This document shows positions 1-11,722 of a DNA stretch of 64,000 bases, one piece after another. Origin of the DNA: Zeugodacus cucurbitae (Eukaryota; Arthropoda; Insecta; Diptera; Tephritidae); NCBI RefSeq assembly GCF_028554725.1, contig NC_071669.1, forward strand, positions 33,904,001 through 33,968,000. Reading direction: 5' to 3'. The notes beneath the pieces are model-generated. The model was not told the origin of the DNA. It saw nothing but the letters and a program-made list of their open reading frames with translations, and did not search any database. The position numbers were made by a program, and so were the translations under genes. Each line of letters begins with the position of its first letter. The first letter of the stretch is position 1.

Positions 1-396
1 TGAGGACATCAACCAGCTGGGCAGAGGCACCTTCCCAATTAAGGGTCCGGACATTCCAGGTGCATGCCCTTAAATCATAGTCCTTTATACGTTTGCCGTG
101 GTCGTCATCAAAAGGGGGGTTTCTCATCCGAGGCCTGTGTTTCTCATTCACTTGATATTCCTTTTTATGTGGTGGGTCCCAAGCCCTACGCACAACCGCA
201 TAAGCGGGATTCGCCTTCTCACTTTAGCTCGCTTCCAGACGGATGTCTGTTGGCTACCCAGAGGATACTTGGTCTAAAACCGGAAGTTGTGAGCTGCTTG
301 AGCCACATGTAAAAGAATCGTTCCTGGCCAATTCCAAGTGAATGGCAGTCAGAAACTTGCCTCACTTACGTGAACTTCTACATATGACTCCATCCT
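1..396 (-). mobile_element. RTE-clade retrotransposon, 5' end only (copy A)
   Basis: The window opens inside a minus-strand RTE element; only its 5' untranslated part and the first codons are inside. The sequence repeats almost base for base at 5140-5535, with a handful of substitutions. Its 5' end abuts Jockey sequence at about 397. The same junction recurs at 5535, so this element and the one at 2301-5535 share a 5' junction. The rest lies outside the window. Confidence 0.85.
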
Positions 397-408
397 AATT
401 TTCATATA

Positions 409-1158
409 GTGCCTTTGAAAAAAGGCAATATAGATAAAACTAAAATACAGTCGTACACTGAGAAAAGTTTCATGGACATAGTTAAATATTTGTCAAACAA
501 AAATAAGAACTATTATTCTTATCAACTGAAGAGTTCTAAAGGCCTAGTCATTGTAATTAAAGGTATAGAGTCTTCCATAGATTCTAGCGAAGTCAAAGAA
601 GCTCCTGAGGAATGTGGCTTTGAAATTAAAACTGTTGTAAATATCTTCCACAGAAACAAAGTACCACAACCCATGTTTAGAATTGAACTGATGCCGAATT
701 CTAACCAGCTTAGAAAGAACGAAGTGTATCCAATATACAATTTAAAATATTTGCTGCACCGCAGAGTAACCGTTGAAGAACCACACAAAAGAAATGGTCC
801 GGTACAATGCACCAATTGCTAAAAATATGGGCATACCAAATCCTATTGCACTCTACGCAGTGTTTGTGTGGTATGTGGAGATTTACATTCCACCTCCAAA
901 TGCACCATTAAGAAAGAGAATTTATATAAAAAATGCAGCAATTGTGGAGGAAATCACACTGCCAACTACAGGGGTTGTCCTATTTATAAAGATTTAAAAT
1001 TGAAGCTGTCACAGGGAATTCAAGCACGTCGTAACCAAATGTTACATACTCCCCGTAATGACATTATAGATACCACAGACCATATTCCAAAACCTAGTAA
1101 TATTAAAAATAATACTGAAAATGGTAGTATTGAAATCTTACGCAATGTATCGTTTTAA
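409..1158 (+). pseudogene. Jockey ORF1 (gag-like, zinc-knuckle) pseudogene, duplicate 1
   Basis: In the Jockey family ORF1 is the nucleic-acid-binding protein that packages the element RNA. The frame is open from 409 to the TAA at 820-822, which interrupts the first zinc knuckle (CTNC-stop-KYGHTKSYC). It then continues in the same frame through a second knuckle (CVVCGDLHSTSKC) and a third (CSNCGGNHTANYRGC), ending at 1158. The in-frame stop probably replaced a glutamine codon. The amino end is missing because the copy is 5'-truncated at the RTE junction. The same stop is present in the other duplicate, so it predates the duplication. Confidence 0.85.
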
Positions 1159-1159
1159 A

Positions 1160-2300
1160 ATTACAGATGGTGAATTTAAAAACTTTTTTGGAACGTTAGG
1201 TCATAGATTCCTAGCAGGTGGGGATTACAATGCAAAACACATGTACTGGGGCTCACGTCTAATTAACCCTAAAGGAAGACAGCTGTACAACACAATTATG
1301 AATAAGCACAATAATCTTGATATAATATCTCCTGGCAAGCCGACATATTGACCCAGTGATCGTAACAAAATACCAAGTCTAATTGATTTCGCAGTAATCA
1401 AACATATAGATAGATCGCTTGTGACAGCTGATACATGTACAGACTTATCTTCTGATCATTCGCCTGTACTAATAAAGTTGTGTGAAGAACCCATATTCGT
1501 TGAGCCAAAGGTGGGTCTAACATCTCACAAAACGAACTGGTTGAAATATAAGAAATACGTGAGTAGCCACATTAATAGTGAGTACAAAATAAATACAGGA
1601 AGGGATATTGACGAAAGCATAAGAGAACTCAATGATATAATAACTAACGCAACTATCTTAATAACACCAAACAGAAACTATAAGCCACTTGGTCTCCGAA
1701 AAACCACTAATAGAGAAATAGAAAAGCTTGTAAATGAAAAAAGGCGTGCTAGACGAGAATGACAGATAAATCGCTCCCCTTCCACTCAGCTTCAATTGAA
1801 ATCTGCCATACGAAAATAAAAGAAAGCGCTAAACGCGTGGAAGAATTCCACAATGAAATGTATATAAAGAAGCTATGTCCAAACTCAAGAAAGCAAAATT
1901 CCCTGTGGAAAGCCCAACAGTCCATGAAGCCTCCAGTCGACTCCAACATGCCTATACGAGACTTGGGTGGAAATTCGGCTCGAAGTGATGAGGAAAAGGC
2001 TAATTGTTTTGCAAATCACCTGGAAAAGGTATTTCAACCCAATTGCACAAAGAACAACTTTAAGTTATCAAACTTACCTAACACAGCAAATGAGTCGCTC
2101 GAGTCTTTTAAGACTTCACCTTTTGAAATTAATTGCATCATAAAAGAACTAAATCAAAAAAAGTCGCCAGGACATGATAATATCACCCCAAAAATGCTAA
2201 TAGAGTTACCAAATATTGCTGTAGAGGTGCTCTCTTTGCTCTTTAATGCGATTTTTAGTTTTGGATACTATCAGATTTCATGGAAAAAGTTGCAGATTAT
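1160..2300 (+). pseudogene. Jockey ORF2 (endonuclease + RT start) pseudogene, duplicate 1
   Basis: ORF2 of Jockey elements encodes an endonuclease that nicks the target and a reverse transcriptase that copies the RNA there. The visible part starts inside the endonuclease (GGDYNAKHMYWGS, later SSDHSP), so its amino half is deleted. It then runs through the linker to the RT entry motif KKSPGHDNITPKML. TGA stops lie at 1349-1351 and near 1760, a TAA follows, and a 1-base deletion near 1829 shifts the frame. The stop near 1760 and the deletion are absent from duplicate 2. The reading frame breaks off at 2300 in RTE sequence and resumes without loss at 10546. Confidence 0.85.
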
Positions 2301-5300
2301 GTGTGATTGGCGTTGCAACCGTTTAGCCGGTTATAGCCGAATCGACGATAGTGCGCCACCTCTCTCTCTCCTTCGCAATTCGGCGCCAGTTGGAGATCCT
2401 AAGTGTAACCAGGTCGCTCTCCACCTGGTCCCTCCAACGGAGTGGAGGCCTTCCCCTTCCTCGGCTTCCTCCGGCGGGTACTGCATCGAACACTTTCAGG
2501 GCTGGAGTGTTTTCGTTCATTCGGACAACATGACCTAGCCAGCGTAGCCGCTGTCTTTTTATTCGCTGAACATTTCAATGTCGTCGTATAACTCGTACAG
2601 CTCATCGTTCCATCGTCTGCGGTATTCGCCGTTGCCAATGTTCTGAGGACCATAAATCTTGCGCAAAATTTTCCTCTCGAAAACTCCTAGTGTCGTCTCA
2701 TCTGATGTTGACATCGTCCAAGCTTCTGCACCATAAAGCAGGACGGGAATGATAAGCGACTTGTAGAGTTTGATTTTGGTTCGTCGAGAGATTACTTTAT
2801 TGTTCAATTGCCAACTCAGTCCAAAGTAGCACCTGCTGGCAAGAGTGATTCTGTGTTGGATTCCAAGGCTGACATTATTATCGGTGTTAATGTTGGTTCC
2901 TAGGTATACGAAATTATCTACAACTTCAAAGTTATGACTGTCAACAGTGACGTGGGAGCCAAGGCGCGAATGCGCCGACTGTTTGTTTGATGACAGGAGA
3001 TATTTCGTCTTGTCCTGATTCACCTCCAGACCCATTCGCTTCGCCTCCTTATCCATGCGGGAAAAAGCAGAACAAACGGCGCGGTTGTTGCTTCCGATGA
3101 TATCAATATCATCGGCGTACGCCAGCAGCTGTACACTCTTGTAGAAGATTGTACCTTCTCGGTTTAGCTCTGCAGCTCTTATAATTTTTTCCAGCATCAG
3201 GTTAAAGAAGTCGCACGATAGTGAGTCACCTTGTCTGAAACCTCGTTTGGTATCGAACGGCTTGGAGAGGTCCTTCCCGGAGCTTTTGTTGCTCAACGTC
3301 AATTTACATAGCCGTATTAGTTTTGCGGGGATACCAAATTCAGACATCGCGGCGTAAAGGCAACTCCTTTTCGTGCTGTCGAAAACAGCTTTAAAATCGA
3401 CAAAAAGGTGGTGTGTGTCGATCCTCTTTTCACGGGTCTTTTCCAAGATTTGGCGCATGGTGAATATCTGGTCAGTTGTCGATTTTCCAGGTCTAAAGCC
3501 ACACTGATGAGGTCCAATCAGTTCGTTGACGGTGGGCCTTAGTCTTTCACACAGTACGCTCGATAGAACCTTGTATGCGATATTTAGGAGGCTGATCCCA
3601 CGGTAATTGGCGCAGATTGTGGGATCTCTCTTTTTATGGATTGGGCAGAGCACACTGAGATTCCAATCGTCAGGCATGCTTTCTTCCGACCATATTTTGC
3701 AAAGAAGCTGATGCATGCACCTTATCAGTTCTTCGCCGCCGTATTTGAATAGTTCTGCCGGTAATCTATCGGCCCCCGCTGTTTTGTTGTTCTTCAAGCG
3801 GGTAATTGCTATTCGAATTTCTTCATGGTCAGGTAATGGAACCTCTGTTCCATCGTCATCGATTGGGGGATCGGGTTCGCCATCTCCTGGTGTTGTACTC
3901 TCACTGCCATTCAGCAGGTCGGAGAAGTTTATCCCAGTATGCCCTGGACATCGGTGACCAGATTACCACCTTGGTCTCTACATGAGGATGCTCCGGTCTT
4001 GAAACCTTCGTTAAGTCGCTTCATTTTTTCATAAAATTTTCGAGCATTCCCTCTGTCTGCCAGCTTCTCAAGCTCTTCGTACTCACGCATTTCGGCCTCT
4101 TTCTTTTTTTGTCTGCAGATGCGTCTCGCTTCCCTCTTCAGCTCTCGGTATCTATCCCATCCCGCACGTGATGTGGTCGTTTGCAACGTTGCGAGGTAGG
4201 CAGTCTGTTTTCTCTCCGCTGCGAGATGGCACTCCTCATCGTACCAGCTTGTTTTTTGTCGTTGCCGAAAACCAATTGTTTCGGCTGCAGCGGTACGCAG
4301 TGAGTTTGAGATGCCGTTCCACAGTTCCCTTATACCGAGATGCTGATGAGTGCTCTCAGAGAGCAGGAGTGCAAGTCGAGTAGAGTATTTCGTGGCTGTC
4401 TGTTGCGATTGCAGCTTTTCGACGTCCAACCTTCCTTGTGTTTGTTGACGGGCATTCTTTGCTGCACAGAGGCGGGTGAGTATCTTCGCTGCGACCAGAT
4501 AATGGTCCGAGTCTATATTTGGTCCTCGGAGCGTACGCACGTCTAAGACACAGGAGACATGTCTTCCGTCTATCACAACGTGATCGATTTGGTTCCGCGT
4601 GTTTCGATCAGGAGACAGCCAAGTAGCTTGATGTATTTTCTTATGCTGGAATCTGGTACAACAGACGACCATATTTCGGACCCCAGCGAAGTCGATCAGC
4701 CTCAGGCCGTTTGGCGATGTTTCGTCATGGAGGCTGAATTTTCCGACTGTTGTGCCAAAGACACCTTCTTTACCCACCCTGGCGTTAAAATCGCCGAGCA
4801 CGACTTTTACATCGTGGCGGGGGCAGCGCTCATAGGTGCGTTCTAGGCGCTCATAGAAAGCATCTTTGGTCACATCGTCCTTCTCTTCCGTTGGGGCGTG
4901 GGCGCAAATCAGCGATATGTTGAAGAACCTCGCTTTGATGCGGATTGTGGCAAGACGTTCATCCACCGGGGTGAATGCCAGGACTCTGCGACGGAGTCTC
5001 TCTCCCACCACAAATCCAACACCAAATTTGCGCTCCTTTATATGGCCGCTGTAGTAGATGTCACAAGGACCCACCTTCTTCCGTCCTTGTCCCGTCCATC
5101 GCACTTCTTGGATGGCGGTGATGTCAGCCTTGAGTCGTATGAGGACATCAACCAGCTGGGCAGAGGCACCTTCCCAATTAAGGGTCCGGACATTCCAGGT
5201 GCATGCCCTTAAATCATAGTCCTTTATACGTTTGCCGTGGTCGTCATCAAAAGGGGGGTTTCTCATCCGAGGCCTGTGTTTCTCATTCACTTGATATTCC

Positions 5301-5535
5301 TTTTTATGTGGTGGGTCCCAAGCCCTACGCACAACCGCATAAGCGGGATTCGCCTTCTCACTTTAGCTCGCTTCCAGACGGATGTCTGTTGGCTACGCAG
5401 AGGATACTTTGTCTAAGACCGGAAGTTGTGAGCTGCTTGAGCCACATGTAAAAGAATCGTTCCTGGCCAATTCCAAGTGAATGGCAGTCAGAAACTTTCC
5501 TCACTTACGTGAACTTCTACATATGACTCCATCCT
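2301..5535 (-). mobile_element. RTE-clade retrotransposon, near full length (copy B)
   Basis: This is a 3.2-kb minus-strand element with its 3' end at 2301 and 5' end near 5535. On the 3' side it is bounded by gcagattat (2292-2300), the same 9 bases that flank copy C on both sides. On its 5' side there is no matching repeat, and Jockey sequence from a different part of that element follows. This is the pattern expected of a recombinant between copy A and copy C. It carries a single broken ORF. Confidence 0.87.
2323..5332 (-). pseudogene. RTE polyprotein (AP endonuclease + reverse transcriptase), copy B, broken
   Basis: RTE elements encode one protein that nicks the target and reverse-transcribes the RNA in place. 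The endonuclease half is open from 5332 to 3929 (467 residues) with motifs TWNVRTLNW, IQEVRW, GDFNARVG and SDHY. A short deletion after DVQGILG creates a stop, and the RT half resumes at 3797-2559. RT motifs visible are SYR-like NYRGISLL, GFRPGKSTTDQ, FVDFKAVFDS, FRQGDSLSCDFFN and the catalytic YADD. A small in-frame deletion lies near 3280. The carboxyl end (HVVRMNENTPALKVF) is in yet another frame. The deletion at the endonuclease/RT border is shared with copy C. Confidence 0.88.
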
Positions 5536-5547
5536 AATTTTCATATA

Positions 5548-6297
5548 GTGCCTTTGAAAAAAGGCAATATAGATAAAACTAAAATACAGTCGTACACTGA
5601 GAAAAGTTTCATGGACATAGTTAAATATTTGTCAAACAAAAATAAGAACTATTATTCTTATCAACTGAAGAGTTCTAAAGGCCTAGTCATTGTAATTAAA
5701 GGTATAGAGTCTTCCATAGATTCTAGCGAAGTCAAAGAAGCTCCTGAGGAATGTGGCTTTGAAATTAAAACTGTTGTAAATATCTTCCACAGAAACAAAG
5801 TACCACAACCCATGTTTAGAATTGAACTGATGCCGAATTCTAACCAGCTTAGAAAGAACGAAGTGTATCCAATATACAATTTAAAATATTTGCTGCACCG
5901 CAGAGTAACCGTTGAAGAACCACACAAAAGAAATGGTCCGGTACAATGCACCAATTGCTAAAAATATGGGCATACCAAATCCTATTGCACTCTACGCAGT
6001 GTTTGTGTGGTATGTGGAGATTTACATTCCACCTCCAAATGCACCATTAAGAAAGAGAATTTAAATAAAAAATGCAGCAATTGTGGAGGAAATCACACTG
6101 CCAACTACAGGGGTTGTCCTATTTATAAAGATTTAAAATTGAAGGTGTCACAGGGAATTCAAGCACGTCGTAACCAAATGTTACATACTCCCCGTAATGA
6201 CATTATAGATACCACAGACCATATTCCAAAACCTAGTAATATTAAAAATAATACTGAAAATGGTAGTATTGAAATCTTACGCAATGTATCGTTTTAA
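5548..6297 (+). pseudogene. Jockey ORF1 (gag-like) pseudogene, duplicate 2
   Basis: This copy is almost identical to 409-1158. It has the same in-frame TAA (5959-5961) in the first zinc knuckle and the same two downstream knuckles. There is a Y-to-N change before CSNCGGNH and an L-to-V change after it. The amino end is missing at the same base as in duplicate 1, so the truncation predates the duplication. Confidence 0.85.
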
Positions 6298-6298
6298 A

Positions 6299-7440
6299 AT
6301 TACAGATGGTGAATTTAAAAACTTTTTTGGAACGTTAGGTCATAGATTCCTAGCAGGTGGGGATTACAATGCAAAACACATGTACTGGGGCTCACGTCTA
6401 ATTAACCCTAAAGGAAGACAGCTGTACAACACAATTATGAATAAGCACAATAATCTTGATATAATATCTCCTGGCAAGCCGACATATTGACCCAGTGATC
6501 GTAACAAAATACCAAATCTAATTGATTTCGCAGTAATCAAACATATAGATAGATCGCTTGTGACAGCTGATACATGTACAGACTTATCTTCTGATCATTC
6601 GCCTGTACTAATAAAGTTGTGTGAAGAACCCATATTCGTTGAGCCAAAGGTGGGTCTAACATCTCACAAAACGAACTGGTTGAAATATAAGAAATACGTG
6701 AGTAGCCACATTAATAGTGAGTACAAAATAAATACAGGAAGGGATATTGACGAAAGCATAAGAGAACTCAATGATATAATAACTAACGCAACTATCTTAA
6801 TAACACCAAACAGAAACTATAAGCCACTTGGTCTCCGAAAAACCACTAATAGAGAAATAGAAAAGCTTGTAAATGAAAAAAGGCGTGCTAGACGAGAATG
6901 GCAGATAAATCGCTCCCCTTCCACTCAGCTTCAATTGAAATCTGCCATACGAAAATAAAAGAAAGCGCTTAAACGCGTGGAAGAATTCCACAATGAAATG
7001 TATATAAAGAAGCTATGTCCAAACTCAAGAAAGCAAAATTCCCTGTGGAAAGCCCAACAGTCCATGAAGCCTCCAGTCGACTCCAACATGCCTATACGAG
7101 ACTTGGGTGGAAATTCGGCTCGAAGTGATGAGGAAAAGGCTAATTGTTTTGCAAATCACCTGGAAAAGGTATTTCAACCCAATTGCACAAAGAACAACTT
7201 TAAGTTATCAAACTTACCTAACACAGCAAATGAGTCGCTCGAGTCTTTTAAGACTTCACCTTTTGAAATTAATTGCATCATAAAAGAACTAAATCAAAAA
7301 AAGTCGCCAGGACATGATAATATCACCCCAAAAATGCTAATAGAGTTACCAAATATTGCTGTAGAGGTGCTCTCTTTGCTCTTTAATGCGATTTTTAGTT
7401 TTGGATACTATCCGATTTCATGGAAAAAGTTGCAGATTAT
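6299..7440 (+). pseudogene. Jockey ORF2 5' part pseudogene, duplicate 2
   Basis: The endonuclease remnant (GGDYNAKHMYWGS, SSDHSP), linker and RT entry motif (KKSPGHDNITPKML) are present. Two stops interrupt it: TGA at 6488-6490 and a TAA after AIRK near 6957. After the TAA the same frame continues into EEFHNEMYIKKL, because the extra T near 6969 keeps endonuclease and RT in one frame. Across the RTE insertion the RT frame continues exactly (SWKKLQI before, ILIDKPGKDLT after). This identifies the unit-2 segment as the one joined to the 3' half. Confidence 0.87.
7432..7440 (+). repeat. Target-site duplication, left of RTE copy C
   Basis: The 9 bases gcagattat precede the 3' end of RTE copy C and recur at 10537-10545 beyond its 5' end. 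Removing the RTE and one repeat restores the Jockey RT reading frame. Confidence 0.9.
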
Positions 7441-10400
7441 GTGTGATTGGCGTTGCAACCGTTTATCCGGTTATAGCCGAATCGACGATAGTGCGCCACC
7501 TCTCTCTCTCCTTCGCAGTTCGGCGCCAGTTGGAGATCCCAAGTGTAACCAGGTCGCTCTCCACCTGGTCCCTCCAACGGAGTGGAGGCCTTCCCCTTCC
7601 TCGGCTTCCTCCGGCGGCTACTGCATCGAACACTTTCAGGGCTGGAGTGTTTTCGTTCATTCGGACAACATGACCTAGCCAGCGTAGCCGCTGTCTTTTT
7701 ATTCGCTGAACTATTTCAATGTCGTCGTATAACTCGTACAGCTCATCGTTCCATCGTCTGCGGTATTCGCCGTTGCCAATGTTCTGAGGACCATAAATCT
7801 TGCGCAAAATTTTCCTCTCGAAAACTCCTAGTGTCGTCTCATCTGATGTTGACATCGTCCAAGCTTCTGCACCATAAAGCAGGACGGGAATGATAAGCGA
7901 CTTCTAGAGTTTGATTTTGGTTCGTCGAGAGAGGACTTTACTTTTCAATTGCCAACTCAGTCCAAAGTAGCACCTGCTGACATTATTATCGGTGTTAATG
8001 TTGGTTCCTAGGTATACGAAATTATCTGACTGTCAACAGTGACGTGGGAGCCAAGACGCGAATGCGCCGACTGTTTGTTTGATGACAGGAGATATTTCGT
8101 CTTGTCCTCATTCACCTCCAGACCCATTCGCTTCGCCTCCTTATCCATGCGGGAAAAAGCAGAACAAACGGCGCGGTTGTTGCTTCCGATGATATCAATA
8201 TCATCGGCGTACGCCAGCAGCTGTACACTCTTGTAGAAGATTGTACCTTCTCGGTTTAGCTCTGCAGCTCTTATAATTTTTTCCAGCATCAGGTTAAAGA
8301 AGTCGCACGATAGTGAGTCACCTTGTCTGAAACCTCGTTTGGTATCGAACGGCTTGGAGAGGTCCTTCCCAATCATGACGGAGCTTTTGTTGCTCAACGT
8401 CAATTTACACAGCCGTATTAGTTTTGCGGGGATACCAAATTCAGACATCGCGGCGTAAAGGCAACTCCTTTTCGTGCTGTCGAAAACAGCTTTAAAATCG
8501 ACAAAAAGGTGGTGTGTGTCGATCCTCTTTTCACGGGTCTTTTCCAAGATTTGGCGCATGGTGAATATCTGGTCAGTTGTCGATTTTCCAGGTCTAAAGC
8601 CACACTGATGAGGTCCAATCAGTTCGTTGACGGTGGGCCTTAGTCTTTCACACAGTACGCTCGATAGAACCTTGTATGCGATATTTAGGAGGCTGATCCC
8701 ACGGTAATTGGCGCAGATTGTGGGATCTCTCTTTTTATGGATTGGGCAGAGCACACTGAGATTCCAATCGTCAGGCATGCTTTCTTCCGACCATATTTTG
8801 CAAAGAAGCTGATGCATGCACCTTATCAGTTCTTCGCCGCCGTATTTGAATAGTTCTGCCGGTAATCTATCGGCCCCCGCTGTTTTGTTGTTCTTCAAGC
8901 GGGTAATTGCTATTCGAATTTCTTCATGGTCAGGTAATGGAACCTCTGTTCCATCGTCATCGATTGGGGGATCGGGTTCGCCATCTCCTGGTGTTGTACT
9001 CTCACTGCCATTCAGCAGGTCGGAGAAGTTTATCCCAGTATGCCCTGGACATCGGTGACCAGATTACCACCTTGGTCTCTACATGAGGTCTTGAAACCTT
9101 CGTTAAGTCGCTTCATTTTTTCATAAAATTTTCGAGCATTCCCTCTGTCTGCCAGCTTCTCAAGCTCTTCGTACTCACGCATTTCGGCCTCTTTCTTTTT
9201 TTGTCTGCAGATGCGTCTCGCTTCCCTCTTCAGCTCTCGGTATCTATCCCATCCCGCACGTGTTGTGGTCGTTTGCAACGTTGCGAGGTAGGCAGTCTGT
9301 TTTCTCTCCGCTGCGAGGCGGCACTCCTCATCGTACCAGCTTGTTTTTTGTCGTTGCCAATTGTTTCGGCTGCAGCGGTACGCAGTGAGTTTGAGATGCC
9401 GTTCCACAGTTCCCTTATACCGAGATGCTGATGAGTGCTCTCAGAGAGCAGGAGTGCAAGTCGAGTAGAGTATTTCGTGGCTGTCTGTTGCGATTGCAGC
9501 TTTTCGACGTCCAACCTTCCTTGTGTTTGTTGACGGGCATTCTTTGCTGCACAGAGGCGGGTGCGTATCTTCGCTGCGACCAGATAATGGTCCGAGTCTA
9601 TATTTGGTCCTCGGAACGTACGCACGTCTAAGACACAGGAGACATGTCTTCCGTCTATCACAACGTGATCGATTTGGTTCCGCGTGTTTCGATCAGGAGA
9701 CAGCCAAGTAGCTTGATGTATTTTCTTATGCTGGAATCTGGTACTACAGACGACCATATTTCGGGCCCCAGCGAAGTCGATCAGCCTCAGGCCGTTTGGC
9801 GATGTTTCGCCATGGAGGCTGAATTTTCCGACTGTTGTGCCAAAGACACCTTCTTTACCCACCCTGGCGTTAAAATCGCCAAGCACGACTTTTACATCGT
9901 GGCGGGGGCAGCGCTCATAGGTGCGTTCTAGGCGCTCATAGAAAGCATCTTTGGTCTCATCGTCCTTCTCTTCCGTTGGGGCGTGGGCGCAATTCAGCGA
10001 TATGTTGAAGAACCTCGCTTTGATGCGGATTGTGACAAGACGTTCATCCACCGGGGTGAATGCCAGGACTCTGCGACGGAGTCTCTCTCCCATCGTCCAT
10101 CGCACTTCTTGGAAGGCGGTGATGTCAGCCTTGAGTCGTATGAGGACATCAACCAGCTGGGCAGAGGCACCTTCCCAATTAAGGGTCCGGACATTCCAGG
10201 TGCATGCCCTTATATCATAATCCTTAAGACGTTTGCAGGTGTAGTCATCAAAAGGGTGGTGTCTCATCCGAGGCTTTCGTAGATTTTTCATTGGTACTTC
10301 GTTTTTATGTGGTTGGTCCCAAGCCCTACGCACAACCGCATAACCGGACTTCGCCTTCTCACTTTAGCTCGCCTTCAAACGGATGTCTGTTGGCTACCCA

Positions 10401-10536
10401 GAGGATACTTGGTCTAAAACCGGAAGTCGTGAGCTGCTTGAACCATGTGGAGAAGAATCGTTTCTGGCCACTCCCAAGTGAATGACAATCAAAAACTTTC
10501 CTCACTTGCGTGAACTTCTACACATGATCCCCAGTC
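7441..10536 (-). mobile_element. RTE-clade retrotransposon (copy C) inserted in Jockey
   Basis: This 3.1-kb minus-strand element is flanked by a 9-bp target duplication, gcagattat. It differs from copy B by deletions near 7979, 9087, 9357 and 10092 and has a different 5' leader, which resembles those at 25587 and 37950. It splits the Jockey reverse transcriptase between WKKLQI and LIDKPG. Confidence 0.92.
7463..10333 (-). pseudogene. RTE polyprotein, copy C, broken
   Basis: The endonuclease half is open from 10333 to 9230 but lacks about 80 bases (the TGQGRKKVGPCDIYYSG segment), so part of the fold is missing. A short deletion after AAAETIGN shifts the frame; the linker is open at 9407-9030. 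The RT half is open at 8898-8008 with FVDFKAVFDS, FRQGDSLSCDFFN and YADD, then breaks at a deletion near 7979. The last part is open at 7855-7463 and ends in VDSAITG. At least three frame breaks mean no intact protein. Confidence 0.88.
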
Positions 10537-10545
10537 GCAGATTAT
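10537..10545 (+). repeat. Target-site duplication, right of RTE copy C
   Basis: This is the second copy of gcagattat, where Jockey sequence resumes. Confidence 0.9.
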
Positions 10546-11722
10546 CCTGATAGATAAACCTGGGAAAGACCTGACACAGCCGTCTTCATACAGACCAATC
10601 AGTCTTCTACCCTGTATTTCTAAAATATTTGAAAAGGTGTTACTATCAAAGATGTCTCCTTTCCTCCACGAAAATAATGTAATACCAGCGCATCAATTCG
10701 GGTTACGTGCAAAACATAGCACGATAGAGCAAGTAAATAGAATAACTAACGAAATAAAGCATTTGAGGACAGAGAGTACTGTTCAGCTATATTTCTAGAT
10801 GTTGCTCAGGCATTTGATAAAGTGTGACATGAAGGGCTTTTATATAAGATTAAAAACATTCTACCTTTAGAATTGTATAAAATATTGGAGTCTTATTTAA
10901 ATAATAGACAATTTATGGTTAAAGTAGGAGACTTCTTATCTAATGACGACAAATAAGGCTGGTGTACCATAAGGCAGTGTTTTAGGGCCAACTCTGTACA
11001 TCATATATACTGCTGATCTTCCAACAGCTAATAATGTTTTGACATCAACTTTCGCGGATGACACAGCTTTAGTGAGCCGTAACAAATGCCACATTATAGC
11101 ATCAAGAATATTAGCGGAGCACTTAAGATCTGTCGAAGAATGGCTAGCCAACTGGCGTATAAATGTGAATGAACAAAAGTGTAAGCACGTTACATTTTCT
11201 CTAAGACCAAAAATGTGTCCGGCAGTAAAAATTAACAATATTTTTGTGCCCCAAGCGAATGAAGTTACCTATCTTGGTATTCACCTAGATAGAAGGCTTA
11301 CGTGGAGAAAACATATATCTAGTAAAATAACTAGCATGAAGATAAGAGCTGCAAATTTAAATTGGCTTATAAATAAAAACTCTAAACTTAGCCTAGACAA
11401 CAAATTGCTTTTATACAATATGGTCATAAAGCCGATTTGGATGTACGGCATTCAACTGTGGGGTACGACCTGTGCAACTAATATCGATATAATACAAAGG
11501 TTCCAATCGAAAAAGCTTAGAACAATCACGTGCTCACCATGGTACATGTGCAATGATAATATCCATAAAGATCTTGGTATCCCTATGGTAAAGAAAGAAG
11601 TAGAGGACAGCAGATTGAAATATATATCTAAACTCCGTGATCACCCAAACCCATTGGCTAATGCTTTAGTACAATCCTGTTATCAATCACGTCTAAAAAG
11701 AAGAGATATGCCTGCATACTAA
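10546..11722 (+). pseudogene. Jockey reverse transcriptase, 3' part, broken
   Basis: Continuing from 7440, the frame reads LIDKPGKDLTQPSSYRPISL, then HQFGLRAKHSTIEQ, then a stop at about 10798 near the first catalytic aspartate block (the mutated AFDKV region). A further break follows near 10950. The second catalytic block TSTFADDTALVS starts the open stretch 11039-11722, which runs to the natural stop after RRDMPAY. It includes the thumb-like YLGIHLDRRLTWRKH and IKPIWMYGIQLWG motifs typical of the Jockey clade. The element is dead because the first catalytic block is broken. Confidence 0.88.

Larger units (their letters stand above)
397..2300 (+). mobile_element. Jockey-clade retrotransposon, 5' part, first duplicate
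   Basis: This segment contains a gag-like ORF1 with zinc knuckles, part of an apurinic endonuclease and the start of reverse transcriptase. It is 5'-truncated: it begins inside ORF1 right at the end of RTE copy A. It stops at 2300 where RTE copy B starts. The missing 3' half lies at 10537-11858. Decay is heavier here than in the second duplicate at 5536-7440. Confidence 0.88.
5536..7440 (+). mobile_element. Jockey-clade retrotransposon, 5' part, second duplicate
   Basis: This is the tandem copy of 397-2300, with the same 5' junction to an RTE end and the same 3' stop at an RTE element. The differences include tta/taa at the codons after 6060, TGG in place of the stop near 1760, and one extra T near 6969. 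The copy keeps more of the original frame. It ends in gcagattat at 7432-7440, the left target duplication of RTE copy C. Confidence 0.88.
1..10140. repeat. Tandem duplication of a nested RTE/Jockey block
   Basis: Unit 1 is 1-5139 and unit 2 is 5140-10140; landmark features recur at an offset of exactly 5139 bases up to about 6960. Each unit holds an RTE 5' end, a 5'-truncated Jockey segment and most of an RTE element on the minus strand. The Jockey segments differ by only a few substitutions and one 1-base indel. The RTE segments differ more, with several indels, so unit 2 is 138 bases shorter. The best explanation is unequal recombination between two RTE copies in the same orientation. Confidence 0.85.

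Noticed and set aside
64..312. 82-codon plus-strand frame in the RTE leader, repeated at 5203
   Set aside because: It lies antisense in an RTE 5' region, with no motif. Its recurrence is explained by the tandem duplication.
4559..4846. 95-codon frame antisense to the RTE endonuclease, kept in several copies (also at 9644, 26073, 37224)
   Set aside because: It mirrors the conserved endonuclease codons on the other strand. Conservation comes from the real frame and from recent copying.
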